Shown piece after piece: positions 6,470 through 15,513 of a stretch of DNA of 50,956 nt. Position 1 is the first letter of the stretch, and every line of letters begins with the position of its first letter. A program made the translations under genes and the position numbers. Below the pieces are notes generated by a model. It searched no databases. It saw only the letters and a program-made list of their open reading frames with translations, and was not told where the DNA came from. This stretch comes from Patescibacteria group bacterium (GTDB lineage: Bacteria > Patescibacteriota > Patescibacteriia > 2-12-FULL-60-25). The DNA lies in NCBI GenBank assembly GCA_028715505.1, contig JAQURS010000002.1, positions 102,658 through 153,613 on the forward strand. Direction: 5' to 3'.

Positions 6470-8308
6470 ATGCCAGTCCCAGCCATCCTTAAGAAAAAAA
6501 GCTTATACATCATCCTTGCCATCGTTTTGGTCGGCGGTTTTTTGCTTTGGCAGCGTCAAAAAGCGGCTGGCGCGATTACTTACGAAACGGCCGACGTGAC
6601 GCAGGGGCAACTTTTACAAACTGTTGAGGTCACGGGTGACATTAAGCCGGCGGAGCGTATTGATTTGAGTTTTAAGAGCAACGGCACTTTGGCAAAAATA
6701 AACGCCAAAGTCGGAGAAAGCGTTAAGGCCGGACAGGTTTTAGCCGAGCTGGAAGATACTGACCTGAATTTCGCGTATGAAAGAGCCGGGGCCGCGGTGG
6801 CGGTTGCCCAGGCTAATTTGAACGCTAAATTAGCCGGCGAGTCCCAGCAGTCGATTCGCGTCGCGCAAGCCGGAGTTGATGAGGCTAAGGCGGCTTACGA
6901 CAAGGCGGTTTCGGATTTGGCTAATACGAAAATCCAAGTCCAAAACGACTTGCAGAACGCCTTGGTCACTTTGAATACGGCCCAGAACAATTACGATAAC
7001 GCGGCTCCAGTCTCGGACCAGACGCTCTCTAACGCGATCGAGTCGGCTTACATAGCCCTCCGTTCGGCTTTAGGTCCCTTGAACACGGCATTGACCGACG
7101 GCGACGCGGTAATTGGCGTGGACGATACGGCCACTAACCAAATGTACAAACAGTATTTAGGCGTAACCACCCAGTACGGGTTATCGAAAGCTAAAATGAG
7201 CTACGCGCCTGCCAAGGCGGCTAAACTCGACGCCGAATCAGTCGTGTCAAAATTAACCGTCAGTTCGAGCCGCGCGGATATTTCCGCCGCTTCGGATAAG
7301 GTGCAGGCGGCCATCGAAAAAGTCCAAACCTATCTTTTGGACGTGAAAGACGTTTTGGCTAATACCATTGTATCCACTTATTTCACGGCCACCGAGCTTT
7401 CCACGAAAAAAACTTTGATTGATGCGGATTACACCGGTCTATCGACCCAGAAAACTGCAGTCACTACCGCCGGACAAGCTTTGGACTCGTCCGTCCTGGC
7501 CAATAAATCGGATGTTACGAAACTGGCGGACGCCTTGAAGTCGGCCCAAGTGGCTTATGACATTGCCAAGACCAACATCGACATGAAGAATGCGGCCGCC
7601 GAATCGGCCGTGGCTATCCAGAAAGCGGCTTTGCAGTCCGCGGAAGCGACTTTGGATCTCAAGAAAGCCGGGCCGCGCGCAGTTGACGTGGCTGGCCTGC
7701 GGGCTTCGCTTTTAGACGCGCAAGTCGCGGCCGCCAAAGCCGAAAGCGATTTGAATAACGCGCGGATTATCGCTCCAGTCGATGGCACTATTTCAGAGAT
7801 CCTACCGGATAGGGGCGAGACTGTTACGGCTAACACCGCCCAAATCAGGATGGTCGGCACTTCGCAATTCGATATCGAGGCCAAGGTGCCTGAGGCTGAC
7901 ATCGCCAAAATCGAAGTCGGACAAAAGGCCAGCATTACGCTAGACGCGTACGGCGATGACGTGAAATTCAACGGCACGGTGACGGCAGAATATCCCGACC
8001 AGACTAAAGTCCAGGACGCGATTTATTATATTATCCGCGTGAACGTGGACACGGCCGGCAAAGACGTGAAACCCGGCATGACGGCCAATGTGACCGTTAC
8101 GACCGGCGAAGCTAACGATGTGCTGTACATACCCATCCGGGCGGTCAAAACGGTTAACGATAAAAAAACTGTTAGGGTTTTGGTTAACAACCAACCGCAG
8201 ACTAAAGAAATCGCACTCGGTTTGCGCGGCGACGAAGGTAAAGTCCAGGTTATCAGCGGCCTGACCGCCGGCGAGAAAGTCATCCTGAGTGAAAAACAAG
8301 GACAATAA
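6470..8308 (+). CDS. MacA/YknX-like efflux adaptor (HlyD family), 612 aa
   Basis: Membrane-fusion-type adaptor of an ABC exporter. Residues about 11-27 form an N-terminal membrane anchor (SLYIILAIVLVGGFLLW). The first biotinyl-lipoyl half follows (INAKVGESVKAGQVLAELED), then a very long Ala-rich helical region of about 300 residues, then the second lipoyl half (RIIAPVDGTISEILPDRGE) and the beta-barrel and membrane-proximal domains. Typical MacA proteins are 370-400 residues; the extra length lies in the helical hairpin. It is the first gene of adaptor-ATPase-permease-permease. In a cell without an outer membrane it would act like YknX. No SD; a TATAAT at 6452-6457 inside the abrB end could add an internal promoter. 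Confidence 0.85.
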   Translation: MPVPAILKKKSLYIILAIVLVGGFLLWQRQKAAGAITYETADVTQGQLLQTVEVTGDIKPAERIDLSFKSNGTLAKINAKVGESVKAGQVLAELEDTDLNFAYERAGAAVAVAQANLNAKLAGESQQSIRVAQAGVDEAKAAYDKAVSDLANTKIQVQNDLQNALVTLNTAQNNYDNAAPVSDQTLSNAIESAYIALRSALGPLNTALTDGDAVIGVDDTATNQMYKQYLGVTTQYGLSKAKMSYAPAKAAKLDAESVVSKLTVSSSRADISAASDKVQAAIEKVQTYLLDVKDVLANTIVSTYFTATELSTKKTLIDADYTGLSTQKTAVTTAGQALDSSVLANKSDVTKLADALKSAQVAYDIAKTNIDMKNAAAESAVAIQKAALQSAEATLDLKKAGPRAVDVAGLRASLLDAQVAAAKAESDLNNARIIAPVDGTISEILPDRGETVTANTAQIRMVGTSQFDIEAKVPEADIAKIEVGQKASITLDAYGDDVKFNGTVTAEYPDQTKVQDAIYYIIRVNVDTAGKDVKPGMTANVTVTTGEANDVLYIPIRAVKTVNDKKTVRVLVNNQPQTKEIALGLRGDEGKVQVISGLTAGEKVILSEKQGQ

Positions 8309-8309
8309 T

Positions 8310-9059
8310 ATGGCCGTCGAGCAGCACTGCAAAGTTGACGCCATCATCAAAGTTGAAAACTTGGTTAAGCAGTACGAAAATGATGGCGTAGTCACTCCCG
8401 TCTTGCACGGGATAGATTTTGAGGTTCCGAAGGGACAATTCTTGGCCATCATGGGCCCATCCGGTTCCGGCAAATCGACCTTGATGCACATCCTGGGATT
8501 TTTGGACATCCTGACTACCGGTAAATACTTGTTCGAAGGCCAGGACGTGAGCACTTTGGACGAAATCAAGTTGTCCAATTTGCGCGGCGAGAAAATTGGT
8601 TTTGTTTTTCAAGCCTTCAACCTGCTGCCCAAAGCGACCGTCCTCGAAAATGTAAAGTTGCCTTTATTGTATTCAAACGTGCCGGCCAGGGATTGGGACA
8701 AGATGGCGCTTGAAGCCATAGAATCCGTGGGACTGGGCCATCGCGTCAACAACCTTTCGAACCAGCTTTCGGGCGGCGAAAAGCAACGCGTGGCCATCGC
8801 GCGTTCGCTGATCCGCAAGCCATCCGTCATATTCGCGGACGAACCGACCGGCAACTTGGATTCCAAGTCGGGCATCCAGGTCATGGACATCCTGCAAAAA
8901 CTTAACATTGAAAAATGCGTGACCATCATTCTGGTGACTCACGAGACGTACACCGCGGAGCACGCCGAAAGGGTGATAAAGCTGCGTGACGGCGAGGTCG
9001 TTTTGGACCAAAAAGTGGAAGTGAGGCGCATGGCCAACCACGACGAAGTATTGAAGTGA
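8310..9059 (+). CDS. MacB/LolD-type ABC transporter ATPase, 249 aa
   Basis: Nucleotide-binding subunit. Walker [11 protein letters not shown]-loop [10 protein letters not shown], signature [15 protein letters not shown], Walker [17 protein letters not shown] and H-loop VTHE are all intact, with the LolD/MacB-type sequence around [20 protein letters not shown]. The ATG at 8310, 1 nt after the adaptor stop, is chosen over an in-frame GTG at 8289 that would overlap the adaptor. It powers the two permeases that follow. The N terminus has a few extra residues (VEQHCK) compared with relatives. Confidence 0.92.
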   Translation: MAVEQHCKVDAIIKVENLVKQYENDGVVTPVLHGIDFEVPKGQFLAIMGPSGSGKSTLMHILGFLDILTTGKYLFEGQDVSTLDEIKLSNLRGEKIGFVFQAFNLLPKATVLENVKLPLLYSNVPARDWDKMALEAIESVGLGHRVNNLSNQLSGGEKQRVAIARSLIRKPSVIFADEPTGNLDSKSGIQVMDILQKLNIEKCVTIILVTHETYTAEHAERVIKLRDGEVVLDQKVEVRRMANHDEVLK

Positions 9060-9060
9060 T

Positions 9061-10293
9061 ATGCGCATCCAGGAATTGGCGCGCAGCGCGTACGACAGCC
9101 TGCTTCGAACGCGCGGCCGGTCGGTTTTAACGATGCTTGGCATCGTCATCGGCATCGCGGCCGTGATTTTGGCGTTATCCATCGGCGAATCAGCCAAACT
9201 TTTCATCTTGGCGCAGATCTCCTCTTTCGGCTCCGACCAGCTCATGATTGATAACGGCCCAAGGGCCGACAAGACCGGAGAACTTTCTTTGGCGGTTAAG
9301 GAAACCTTGGCCATGAAGGATTACAAGCGGCTTAAAAAAGAGTCGTGGGTCAAAGCCGTAGTGGGCCAAGTCTTTCAAACCGATTTGCTGCAAGCCAACG
9401 GCCAAGCTAGAAACGTGACTGTCATCGGAACCATGCCGGACGATATCGTGATGAACGATTATAAAGTCGAAGAGGGGATGTTTTTTACCGATGATGAAGT
9501 CGGAAGCCATAGCCGGGTGGTCGCCTTGGGCCATACTCTGGCGGATAAGTACTTCGGACAAGGCAACGCGGTGGGTAACAGCGTCAAACTTGGTTCCCAG
9601 AACTACAAAGTCGTCGGCGTCATGGCGCCTTTGGGCAGCAAATTTTTTCAAAATTTGGATGAGATGGTTTACATGCCCGTCACCACGGTCATGGACAAGT
9701 ACAATAAGGAGCACTTTACTTTCATGGCCATCCAATCCTCGATTCCCTTAAAAGAAGCGCAACCTTTGACCGAGATCATAATGCGCGAATCCCATAACTT
9801 GGATAATCCGGAAGCGGACTATGCCAAAGACGATTTCCATGTGGTCACCCAAGAGGAAGCCGTTCAAATAGTCAGCCAAATTACCAGCGTGCTGGAAGTG
9901 CTTTTGGCAGCCATCGCCGCCATCTCGCTTTTGGTGGGCGGCATAGGCATCATGAACATCATGTTCGTGTCCGTTACCGAACGGGTCAAAGAGATTGGTT
10001 TGCGCAAGGCATTAGGTGCCAAACCGGACGATGTCTTGAACCAATTTTTGACTGAAGCCATTATGCTAACCATCGGAGGCGGCGCGGTCGGGATTGCCTT
10101 CGGTACGTTTTTAGCCTGGCTGGCCATCCAGATTATTTTGAGCTACCAGAGCGGATGGCAGTTCACTATTTCTTTAAACGGCGTCTTTGCTGGTTTCGTG
10201 GTTTCGACCTTGGTGGGCTTGATCTTCGGCTATATACCAGCCAAACGGGCCGCGCGTTTGAATCCGATTGACGCCTTACGGGCCAACGATTGA
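9061..10293 (+). CDS. MacB/FtsX-type ABC permease 1, 410 aa
   Basis: Permease with one N-terminal helix (SVLTMLGIVIGIAAVILALS, residues about 21-40), a large MacB-type extracytoplasmic domain (about 45-270), and three C-terminal helices containing GGIGIMNIMFVSVTERVKEIGLRKALGA, the FtsX-family hallmark; that hallmark segment is split here only by eye. It starts 1 nt after the ATPase stop without SD. The substrate is unknown; relatives export peptides, lipoproteins or drugs. It is clearly a paralogue of the next gene and probably forms a heterodimer with it. Confidence 0.9.
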   Translation: MRIQELARSAYDSLLRTRGRSVLTMLGIVIGIAAVILALSIGESAKLFILAQISSFGSDQLMIDNGPRADKTGELSLAVKETLAMKDYKRLKKESWVKAVVGQVFQTDLLQANGQARNVTVIGTMPDDIVMNDYKVEEGMFFTDDEVGSHSRVVALGHTLADKYFGQGNAVGNSVKLGSQNYKVVGVMAPLGSKFFQNLDEMVYMPVTTVMDKYNKEHFTFMAIQSSIPLKEAQPLTEIIMRESHNLDNPEADYAKDDFHVVTQEEAVQIVSQITSVLEVLLAAIAAISLLVGGIGIMNIMFVSVTERVKEIGLRKALGAKPDDVLNQFLTEAIMLTIGGGAVGIAFGTFLAWLAIQIILSYQSGWQFTISLNGVFAGFVVSTLVGLIFGYIPAKRAARLNPIDALRAND

Positions 10294-10294
10294 T

Positions 10295-11533
10295 ATGAGA
10301 CTGCAAGACACGATGGGCATGGCTTGGGGCAGCTTGGTGCGCAATAAGGGGCGCGCCGTTTTAACCATGCTTGGCATTGTCATCGGCATAGCTTCTGTTA
10401 TTTTAATGATGTCGGTCGGGCAAGCGGCCGAAAGATACATCTTGTCTCAAGTGGCTTCGTTTGGTTCGGATTTGATTTTCATCGAAAACGGGCCGGGTGA
10501 TGGCACGCAAGGATCCGGGCCTCCAACCACGGCCGTCAAGCAGACTTTGACAATGAAGGATTATAAAAAGTTAAAACTTCAATCATGGATCAGATCGGTT
10601 GATGCCGACGTGATGTCTTCGCTCTTAGTTGAGTACGGCGGGTTGAGCCGCACCAGGGGAATATCGGGAGCCACGGAAAACGGCTTATCAATCTACGACG
10701 CGCAAATCGACCGCGGTAATTTCTTCACTTCGGATGACGTTGACGGGCGCGCGAGATACGCCGTGATTGGTTCGAGCATAGCCGAAGAGTTTTTCGGCCA
10801 GGAAGATCCGTTGGGCAAATCCATAAAAGTGGATAAAAGGCCTTACCATGTTATTGGAGTTCTTAAGCCGGCCGGCACCAGGTTTTTCACGAACTTAGAC
10901 AAACAGATTTATGTCCCGGTCACGACGCTCATGCAGGATCTTAACCTCGAACATCTTCAATACATGGCCGTCAGAATCGGTAACACGCCGCCAGATGAAG
11001 CCAAGGAAAGGGTGAGAATTCTTTTGCGTGAACAGCATAACCTGGATAATCCTTCAGGTGACTTGGCTAAAGATGATTTCTTCGTGGCCGGACAGGAAGA
11101 CGCGCAACAAAGGGCGGGTATCATCGGAAACATACTTGGAATTTTATTGGTTTCGATCGCAGGCATATCCCTCATCGTCGGCGGAGTGGGAATTATGAAC
11201 ATCATGTTCGTTTCCGTCACCGAGCGGACGAGGGAAATCGGATTGCGTAAAGCCGTTGGAGCGAAACCGAGGGATATTTTGGGACAATTTTTAGCCGAAG
11301 CCATTGTCCTGTGTTTCTTTGGAGGATTAATCGGAGTTGCTTTTGGTGTCGGATTTTCGTGGTTGGGCATTAAGGCCCTTCAATCCTTCCAGGCCGGATG
11401 GTCGTACGCTCTCCCGACAAGTGGCATATTCCTTGGATTGGGCGTTTCCACGGCCATCGGTCTTATATTCGGTTATTATCCGGCCAAGAAAGCGTCTGAT
11501 CTCAATCCAATTCAAGCTTTGCAGTACGAGTAA
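10295..11533 (+). CDS. MacB/FtsX-type ABC permease 2, 412 aa
   Basis: Second permease with the same architecture as its upstream neighbour: N-terminal helix (AVLTMLGIVIGIASVILMMS), extracytoplasmic domain, and a C-terminal membrane block with GGVGIMNIMFVSVTER and EIGLRKAVGAKPRDIL. Start ATG 10295 lies 1 nt after the previous stop; longer in-frame starts would overlap permease 1. The pair looks like a tandem duplication that has diverged mainly in the extracytoplasmic part. It is the last gene of the export operon; the hrcA promoter starts about 30 nt downstream. Confidence 0.9.
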   Translation: MRLQDTMGMAWGSLVRNKGRAVLTMLGIVIGIASVILMMSVGQAAERYILSQVASFGSDLIFIENGPGDGTQGSGPPTTAVKQTLTMKDYKKLKLQSWIRSVDADVMSSLLVEYGGLSRTRGISGATENGLSIYDAQIDRGNFFTSDDVDGRARYAVIGSSIAEEFFGQEDPLGKSIKVDKRPYHVIGVLKPAGTRFFTNLDKQIYVPVTTLMQDLNLEHLQYMAVRIGNTPPDEAKERVRILLREQHNLDNPSGDLAKDDFFVAGQEDAQQRAGIIGNILGILLVSIAGISLIVGGVGIMNIMFVSVTERTREIGLRKAVGAKPRDILGQFLAEAIVLCFFGGLIGVAFGVGFSWLGIKALQSFQAGWSYALPTSGIFLGLGVSTAIGLIFGYYPAKKASDLNPIQALQYE

Positions 11534-11566
11534 TTTATTTGGCTAATCTATGCGTTATATAAGCGC

Positions 11567-11595
11567 TTGACGTTTGTTTTAGCGCTGGGTATTCT
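11567..11595 (+). promoter_or_regulatory. Heat-shock operon promoter
   Basis: TTGACG (11567-11572), 17-nt spacer, TATTCT (11590-11595). The CIRCE operator begins 1 nt later, so it covers the transcription start, as is usual for HrcA control. Confidence 0.75.
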
Positions 11596-11596
11596 A

Positions 11597-11623
11597 TTAG
11601 CACTCAAATAGTTAGAGTGCTAA
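11597..11623 (+). promoter_or_regulatory. CIRCE operator (HrcA binding site) of the hrcA-dnaJ operon
   Basis: Exact consensus TTAGCACTC, 9-nt spacer, GAGTGCTAA. It ends 2 nt before the hrcA ATG. Confidence 0.96.
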
Positions 11624-11625
11624 CT

Positions 11626-12309
11626 ATGGAAGAACATTTAAGCCAGATACTTAAGTTAGTCATAGATCAAGCCATACAAACCGGGGAACCGGTTGGTTCG
11701 CAGTCTCTGGTTGAACAATTCGACCTTAAGGTCAGTCCGGCCACGGTGCGCAATTATTTCATGGAGCTGGAAGAATCGGGTTTCATCATGCAGCCGCATA
11801 CCTCTTCGGGGCGTTTACCGACAGAGAAAGGTTACAAGTTCTATTTGCAGAACCTGATGAAACCAAAGACTTTAAGTAAAAAAGAAACCAACGAATTGGC
11901 CGAAGCCGCTAAGTTCGAAAAAGAAGACCACCACCGCGTCAAAGCTTTGGCCAAAGCCATGGCCGAACTCGCGCAAAACGCTTCGGTCGTGGGCATTGGC
12001 AGCATGGATAGCTATTACACCGGCTTGTCTAACCTCTTCGCCCAACCTGAGTTCAAAGATTGGAACCGCATTGTTTCCATCAGCGACATTTTGGACAGGA
12101 TGGATGACGTATTGGGTAAATTGCGCCACGTTCGCTTCGACGAACCGACGACTTTGATCGGAAGCGAATGCCCGTTCGGTTCCATGTGCGGCAGCGTTCT
12201 GCTCACGGGTCCGCAAGGATGCTTAATCGGCATTCTTGGTCCCATGCGCATGGATTATTCACAAGCCGTTTCATTGATGAAAAGAATGAAGCAATTAATC
12301 ACGAATTAA
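11626..12309 (+). CDS. hrcA: Heat-inducible transcription repressor HrcA, short form, 227 aa
   Basis: Repressor that binds CIRCE. The N-terminal winged helix is clear: VIDQAIQTGEPVGSQSLVEQ, then SPATVRNYFMELEESGFI and PHTSSGRLPTEKGYKFY, the family signature. The C-terminal part is much reduced: about 227 residues against about 340 in Firmicutes, retaining a short GAF-like stretch (FDEPTTLIGSECPFGSM, GILGPMRMDYSQAVSLM). The ATG at 11626 is chosen because an in-frame GTG at 11617 lies inside the CIRCE. It is autoregulated through the adjacent CIRCE, and the only other CIRCE in the window precedes clpB. Confidence 0.93.
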   Translation: MEEHLSQILKLVIDQAIQTGEPVGSQSLVEQFDLKVSPATVRNYFMELEESGFIMQPHTSSGRLPTEKGYKFYLQNLMKPKTLSKKETNELAEAAKFEKEDHHRVKALAKAMAELAQNASVVGIGSMDSYYTGLSNLFAQPEFKDWNRIVSISDILDRMDDVLGKLRHVRFDEPTTLIGSECPFGSMCGSVLLTGPQGCLIGILGPMRMDYSQAVSLMKRMKQLITN

Positions 12310-12311
12310 CT

Positions 12312-12848
12312 ATGCAGGACGAAGAAAACATCAAACGAGATCCTTTGACTCCGTCTGACTCCGCTCAGGATGACACGCACTGCGAACAGTGCAAATGCGA
12401 CGAGTATCTCAATGGTTGGAAAAGGGCACAGGCCGATTACGCCAATTTGAAAAAAGAATACGAAAAAGCGCGTTTTGAGATAGTAGCCAACGCCAACGAG
12501 CAGTTACTTTACGAGTTGCTCCCGGCCGTCGACCAATTTGAAACCGCGCTTCAACATCTTCCGGACGTCTCAAATCTACCTGATGATGAAAAAAAGAAAA
12601 TGCAGAACTGGTTTATCGGCATCAAGGCCGTCAAGCAGTTGTGGGAGCAGACTTTCAAGGACATTGGTTTAGAAAACGTGGAAACGGACGGGGAATTCGA
12701 TCCCGCCAAGCACGAAGCGGTCGGCCAGGAAGAAGATTTGGAAAAACCGGATCACAGCATCCTGCGGGTAACTCAAAACGGTTGGAAAATTAAAGGGAAA
12801 CTGCTTCGTCCGGCTAAAGTCATCGTTAACTCGATAAATAACGCGTAA
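12312..12848 (+). CDS. grpE: Nucleotide exchange factor GrpE, 178 aa
   Basis: Co-chaperone that releases ADP from DnaK. It shows the long N-terminal coiled coil (YLNGWKRAQADYANLKKEYE), the four-helix part around LLPAVDQFETALQH, and the C-terminal beta domain with FDPAKHEAVGQ and GWKIKGKLLRPAKVIV, all typical. Two cysteines in a CEQCKC context near residue 28 are unusual. Start at ATG 12312, 2 nt after the hrcA stop, no SD; a longer in-frame extension overlaps hrcA and is rejected. Second gene of the CIRCE-controlled operon. Confidence 0.93.
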   Translation: MQDEENIKRDPLTPSDSAQDDTHCEQCKCDEYLNGWKRAQADYANLKKEYEKARFEIVANANEQLLYELLPAVDQFETALQHLPDVSNLPDDEKKKMQNWFIGIKAVKQLWEQTFKDIGLENVETDGEFDPAKHEAVGQEEDLEKPDHSILRVTQNGWKIKGKLLRPAKVIVNSINNA

Positions 12849-12853
12849 AAAAT

Positions 12854-13288
12854 ATGTCTAACTTAATGAAATGGTCACCTTTCTTTGACCCATTCGATAA
12901 GATGGATGAGTTTTTCAAGGATTCGCCTTCGGTTGCCATGTCCAAACAGGGCCTGATCCCTCCGATCGACATGTACGACACTAAGGACGCGGTCGTGGTT
13001 GAAACCGTTTTGCCTGGTGCGGATCCTAAGAAGGTCAGCGTAGAAATCGAAAACGGTTTATTGACCATCAGGGGATCGAGCGAACGCAAGACCGAAGTGG
13101 ATGAGAAGGATTATTACCGCAAGGAAATTCGCGCTGGTCAGGTCTTTAGGCAGATTGCTTTGCCGGCCAGGATCGAAGAGAGCAAAGCTCAGGCGAATTT
13201 CGAAAATGGCGTGCTTAAAGTCGTCATACCAAAATCGCCGGAAGCTAATCCTAAGTCAATTAAGATTGACGTTAAGAAAGTTGAATAA
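12854..13288 (+). CDS. Hsp20/alpha-crystallin small heat-shock protein, 144 aa
   Basis: ATP-independent holdase that keeps unfolding proteins soluble. The alpha-crystallin domain covers about residues 38-130: PPIDMYDTKDAVVVETVLPG, IENGLLTIRGSSERKTE, YYRKEIRAGQVFRQIALP, and the terminal FENGVLKVVIPKS. The N-terminal arm is short and begins with a Trp/Phe-rich segment. It is inserted between grpE and dnaK, so it shares the CIRCE control. The start is 5 nt after grpE, without SD. Confidence 0.93.
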   Translation: MSNLMKWSPFFDPFDKMDEFFKDSPSVAMSKQGLIPPIDMYDTKDAVVVETVLPGADPKKVSVEIENGLLTIRGSSERKTEVDEKDYYRKEIRAGQVFRQIALPARIEESKAQANFENGVLKVVIPKSPEANPKSIKIDVKKVE

Positions 13289-13291
13289 ATT

Positions 13292-15202
13292 ATGTCCAAA
13301 ATCCTCGGAATAGACCTCGGAACGACCAACTCATGTATGGCCGTAATAGAAGGAGGCCAGCCTAAAATCATAGAAAACGCTGAAGGCGCGCGCACCACGC
13401 CCTCGGTCGTGGCCATCGCCAAGAGCGGTGAACGTTTAATCGGCCAATTGGCCAAGCGCCAAGCGGCCGTCAACCCGGAAAACACGCTTTTTTCGGTTAA
13501 GCGCCTGATCGGTCGCCGTTGGGATGATCCGGAAGTGCAGCGCGACCGTTCGCTTTTGCCGTACAAAATAGTCCAAAAAGGAGATGGCGTCCGCGTCGTC
13601 ATGGGCGGCAAGGAATTTTCGCCGGAAGAAATTTCGGCCATGGTTCTCCAAAAGCTAAAGGCTGACGCCGAAGCGCGTCTTGGCGAGAAGATCACGGAAG
13701 CCGTCATCACCGTCCCGGCTTATTTTGACGACTCACAGCGCCAAGCGACTAAAGTGGCCGGTGAAATCGCCGGTTTGAACGTGCGCCGCATCATCAACGA
13801 GCCTACGGCCGCGGCTTTGGCTTATGGTTTTGACCGCAAGAAGGATGAAAAGATCGTGGTTTACGATCTTGGCGGCGGTACTTTTGACGTGTCAGTCCTC
13901 GAAGTCGCTTATGATCAAACCACGCAACAAAACACGGTGGAGGTTAAAGCCACTAACGGCGATACGCACTTAGGCGGAGATGATTTTGACCAAGTACTGA
14001 TCAAGTGGGCGATTGACGAGTTCCGCAAACAAGAAGGCTTGGACCTTTCCAAAGATCCTATCGCTCTCCAGCGCATCAAGGACGCGGCCGAAAAAGCCAA
14101 GATTGAGCTTTCAACGGCCATGGAAACAGAATTGAACCAGCCGTTTATCGCGACCGATGCCGGAGGTGCCAAGCACTTGATGATCAAATTGACCCGCGCC
14201 AAGCTCGAAGAGTTGGTCGGTGGTTTAGTGGAGAAGACCCTGGAGCCCTGTAAAAAAGCTTTGGCTGACGCCAAGCTTTCGACGGGCGACATTAATGAAG
14301 TTATTTTGGTCGGCGGCATGACCCGCATGCCTCTCGTGATCCAAATAGTTGAAAAGTTTTTCGGCAAGAAAGCCAACATCAGCGTTAACCCAGATGAAGT
14401 GGTGGCCGTGGGCGCTTCGGTCCAAGCCGGCAATTTGCAAGGCGACATCAAGGGCGAGCTTCTGCTTTTGGACGTTTCGCCACTTTCTCTCGGCATCGAA
14501 ACCATGGGTGGAGTCATGACGCGCTTGATCGATCGCAATACGACTATCCCGACTTCCAAAACCCAGATCTTCTCGACGGCCGCCGACGGCCAAACTTCGG
14601 TTGAGATTGTCGTACTCCAAGGCGAACGCGACATGGCTGCCGATAACCGCGTGCTTGGACGTTTCTCGCTTTCGGGCATTCCGCCGGCTCCGCGCGGCAT
14701 TCCGCAAATCGAAGTTAGCTTTGATATCGACGCGAACGGCATCTTGAACGTCAAAGCCGTGGATAAAGCGACAAACAAGGCCGCCAACATCACCATCACC
14801 GCCTCGACCAACCTTTCCAAGGATGAAATCGAGCGCATGAAGAAGGATGCCGAAATGCACGCGGCCGAGGATAAAAAGCGCAAGGAACTGGTCGAAGTCC
14901 GCAACACGGCCGAGACTATGGTCTATACGACCGAAAAGATGCTTAAGGAAGCCGGCGATAAAGTTAACGCCGATGATAAGAAGGCGACTGAAGAAAAGTT
15001 GGAAGCCTTGAAGAAACTTAAGGACAGCGAGGACGTCGAGGCGATCAAGAAAGCCGCCGACGAGTTGGCGACGATCGCGCAAAAAGTCGGCGCGGCCATG
15101 TATCAGCAGCAACAGCAAGCGCAACAATCTCAAGAGCCGCCAAAGGATTCGTCCGAAAAGAAAGACGAGACGAAAGAAGGAGAGTTTGAAGAGAAGAAGT
15201 AA
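13292..15202 (+). CDS. dnaK: Chaperone DnaK (Hsp70), 636 aa
   Basis: Full-length Hsp70. The ATPase domain has [17 protein letters not shown] (residues 5-21), [14 protein letters not shown] near residue 191 and [14 protein letters not shown] near residue 338. The substrate-binding domain carries [18 protein letters not shown], and the helical lid ends in a Gln-rich then acidic/Lys tail (EEKK). Start ATG 13292, 3 nt after hsp20, no SD. It works with GrpE and DnaJ from the same transcript. Nothing is missing. Confidence 0.97.
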   Translation: MSKILGIDLGTTNSCMAVIEGGQPKIIENAEGARTTPSVVAIAKSGERLIGQLAKRQAAVNPENTLFSVKRLIGRRWDDPEVQRDRSLLPYKIVQKGDGVRVVMGGKEFSPEEISAMVLQKLKADAEARLGEKITEAVITVPAYFDDSQRQATKVAGEIAGLNVRRIINEPTAAALAYGFDRKKDEKIVVYDLGGGTFDVSVLEVAYDQTTQQNTVEVKATNGDTHLGGDDFDQVLIKWAIDEFRKQEGLDLSKDPIALQRIKDAAEKAKIELSTAMETELNQPFIATDAGGAKHLMIKLTRAKLEELVGGLVEKTLEPCKKALADAKLSTGDINEVILVGGMTRMPLVIQIVEKFFGKKANISVNPDEVVAVGASVQAGNLQGDIKGELLLLDVSPLSLGIETMGGVMTRLIDRNTTIPTSKTQIFSTAADGQTSVEIVVLQGERDMAADNRVLGRFSLSGIPPAPRGIPQIEVSFDIDANGILNVKAVDKATNKAANITITASTNLSKDEIERMKKDAEMHAAEDKKRKELVEVRNTAETMVYTTEKMLKEAGDKVNADDKKATEEKLEALKKLKDSEDVEAIKKAADELATIAQKVGAAMYQQQQQAQQSQEPPKDSSEKKDETKEGEFEEKK

Positions 15203-15226
15203 AATCCTCTTGGTTTAAGGAGGATT
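15203..15226 (+). promoter_or_regulatory. Hairpin holding an SD-like AAGGAGG between dnaK and DUF3467
   Basis: AATCCTC-TT pairs with AAGGAGGATT (one bulged base), loop GGTTT. The SD-like core is in the right arm but 15-20 nt from the next ATG, too far for a normal ribosome site. TATAAC (15226-15231) lies 9 nt before the ATG, the same spacing as other leaderless starts here. It could be a processing or attenuation hairpin or an internal promoter. Confidence 0.35.
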
Positions 15227-15240
15227 ATAACCAGAACTAT

Positions 15241-15513
15241 ATGTCGGATCTAAATATCAAAGCGCCTGATGAGATGCTTCAGGGGCGGTACGCCAACATG
15301 ATGCAGGTCAGCCATGCTAAGGAAGAGTTTGTGCTGGACTTCATGTTCGCTCATCCGCCCATGGGTGAGTTGGTCTCGCGTTTAATCGTGAGCCCTTCGC
15401 ACATGAAGCGCATCGTCCGGGCTTTGCAGGACAATATCCAAAAGTACGAAGGCCAGTATGGTGCGATCCAAGAAGCCGGAGAACCGAAGCTGTTGAACGA
15501 ACCGAATGCCTAA
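15241..15513 (+). CDS. DUF3467-type protein, 90 aa
   Basis: Small conserved protein of unknown role. The sequence resembles DUF3467: YANMMQVSHAKEEFVLDFMF, then a proline/glycine turn, RLIVSPSHMKRIVRALQDNI and a Tyr-rich end. It is soluble and alpha/beta. It sits between dnaK and dnaJ, with its last 8 nt overlapping dnaJ, so it is likely heat-shock co-expressed. Whether it works in the DnaK cycle is unknown. Confidence 0.7.
   Translation: MSDLNIKAPDEMLQGRYANMMQVSHAKEEFVLDFMFAHPPMGELVSRLIVSPSHMKRIVRALQDNIQKYEGQYGAIQEAGEPKLLNEPNA

Noticed and set aside
11617-11625. GTG start of hrcA three codons upstream of the chosen ATG
   Set aside because: It lies within the right arm of the CIRCE operator, so the ATG at 11626 is preferred.
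13915-15133. Long minus-strand frames opposite dnaK
   Set aside because: They mirror the codon periodicity of dnaK; no start signals and no plausible protein features.
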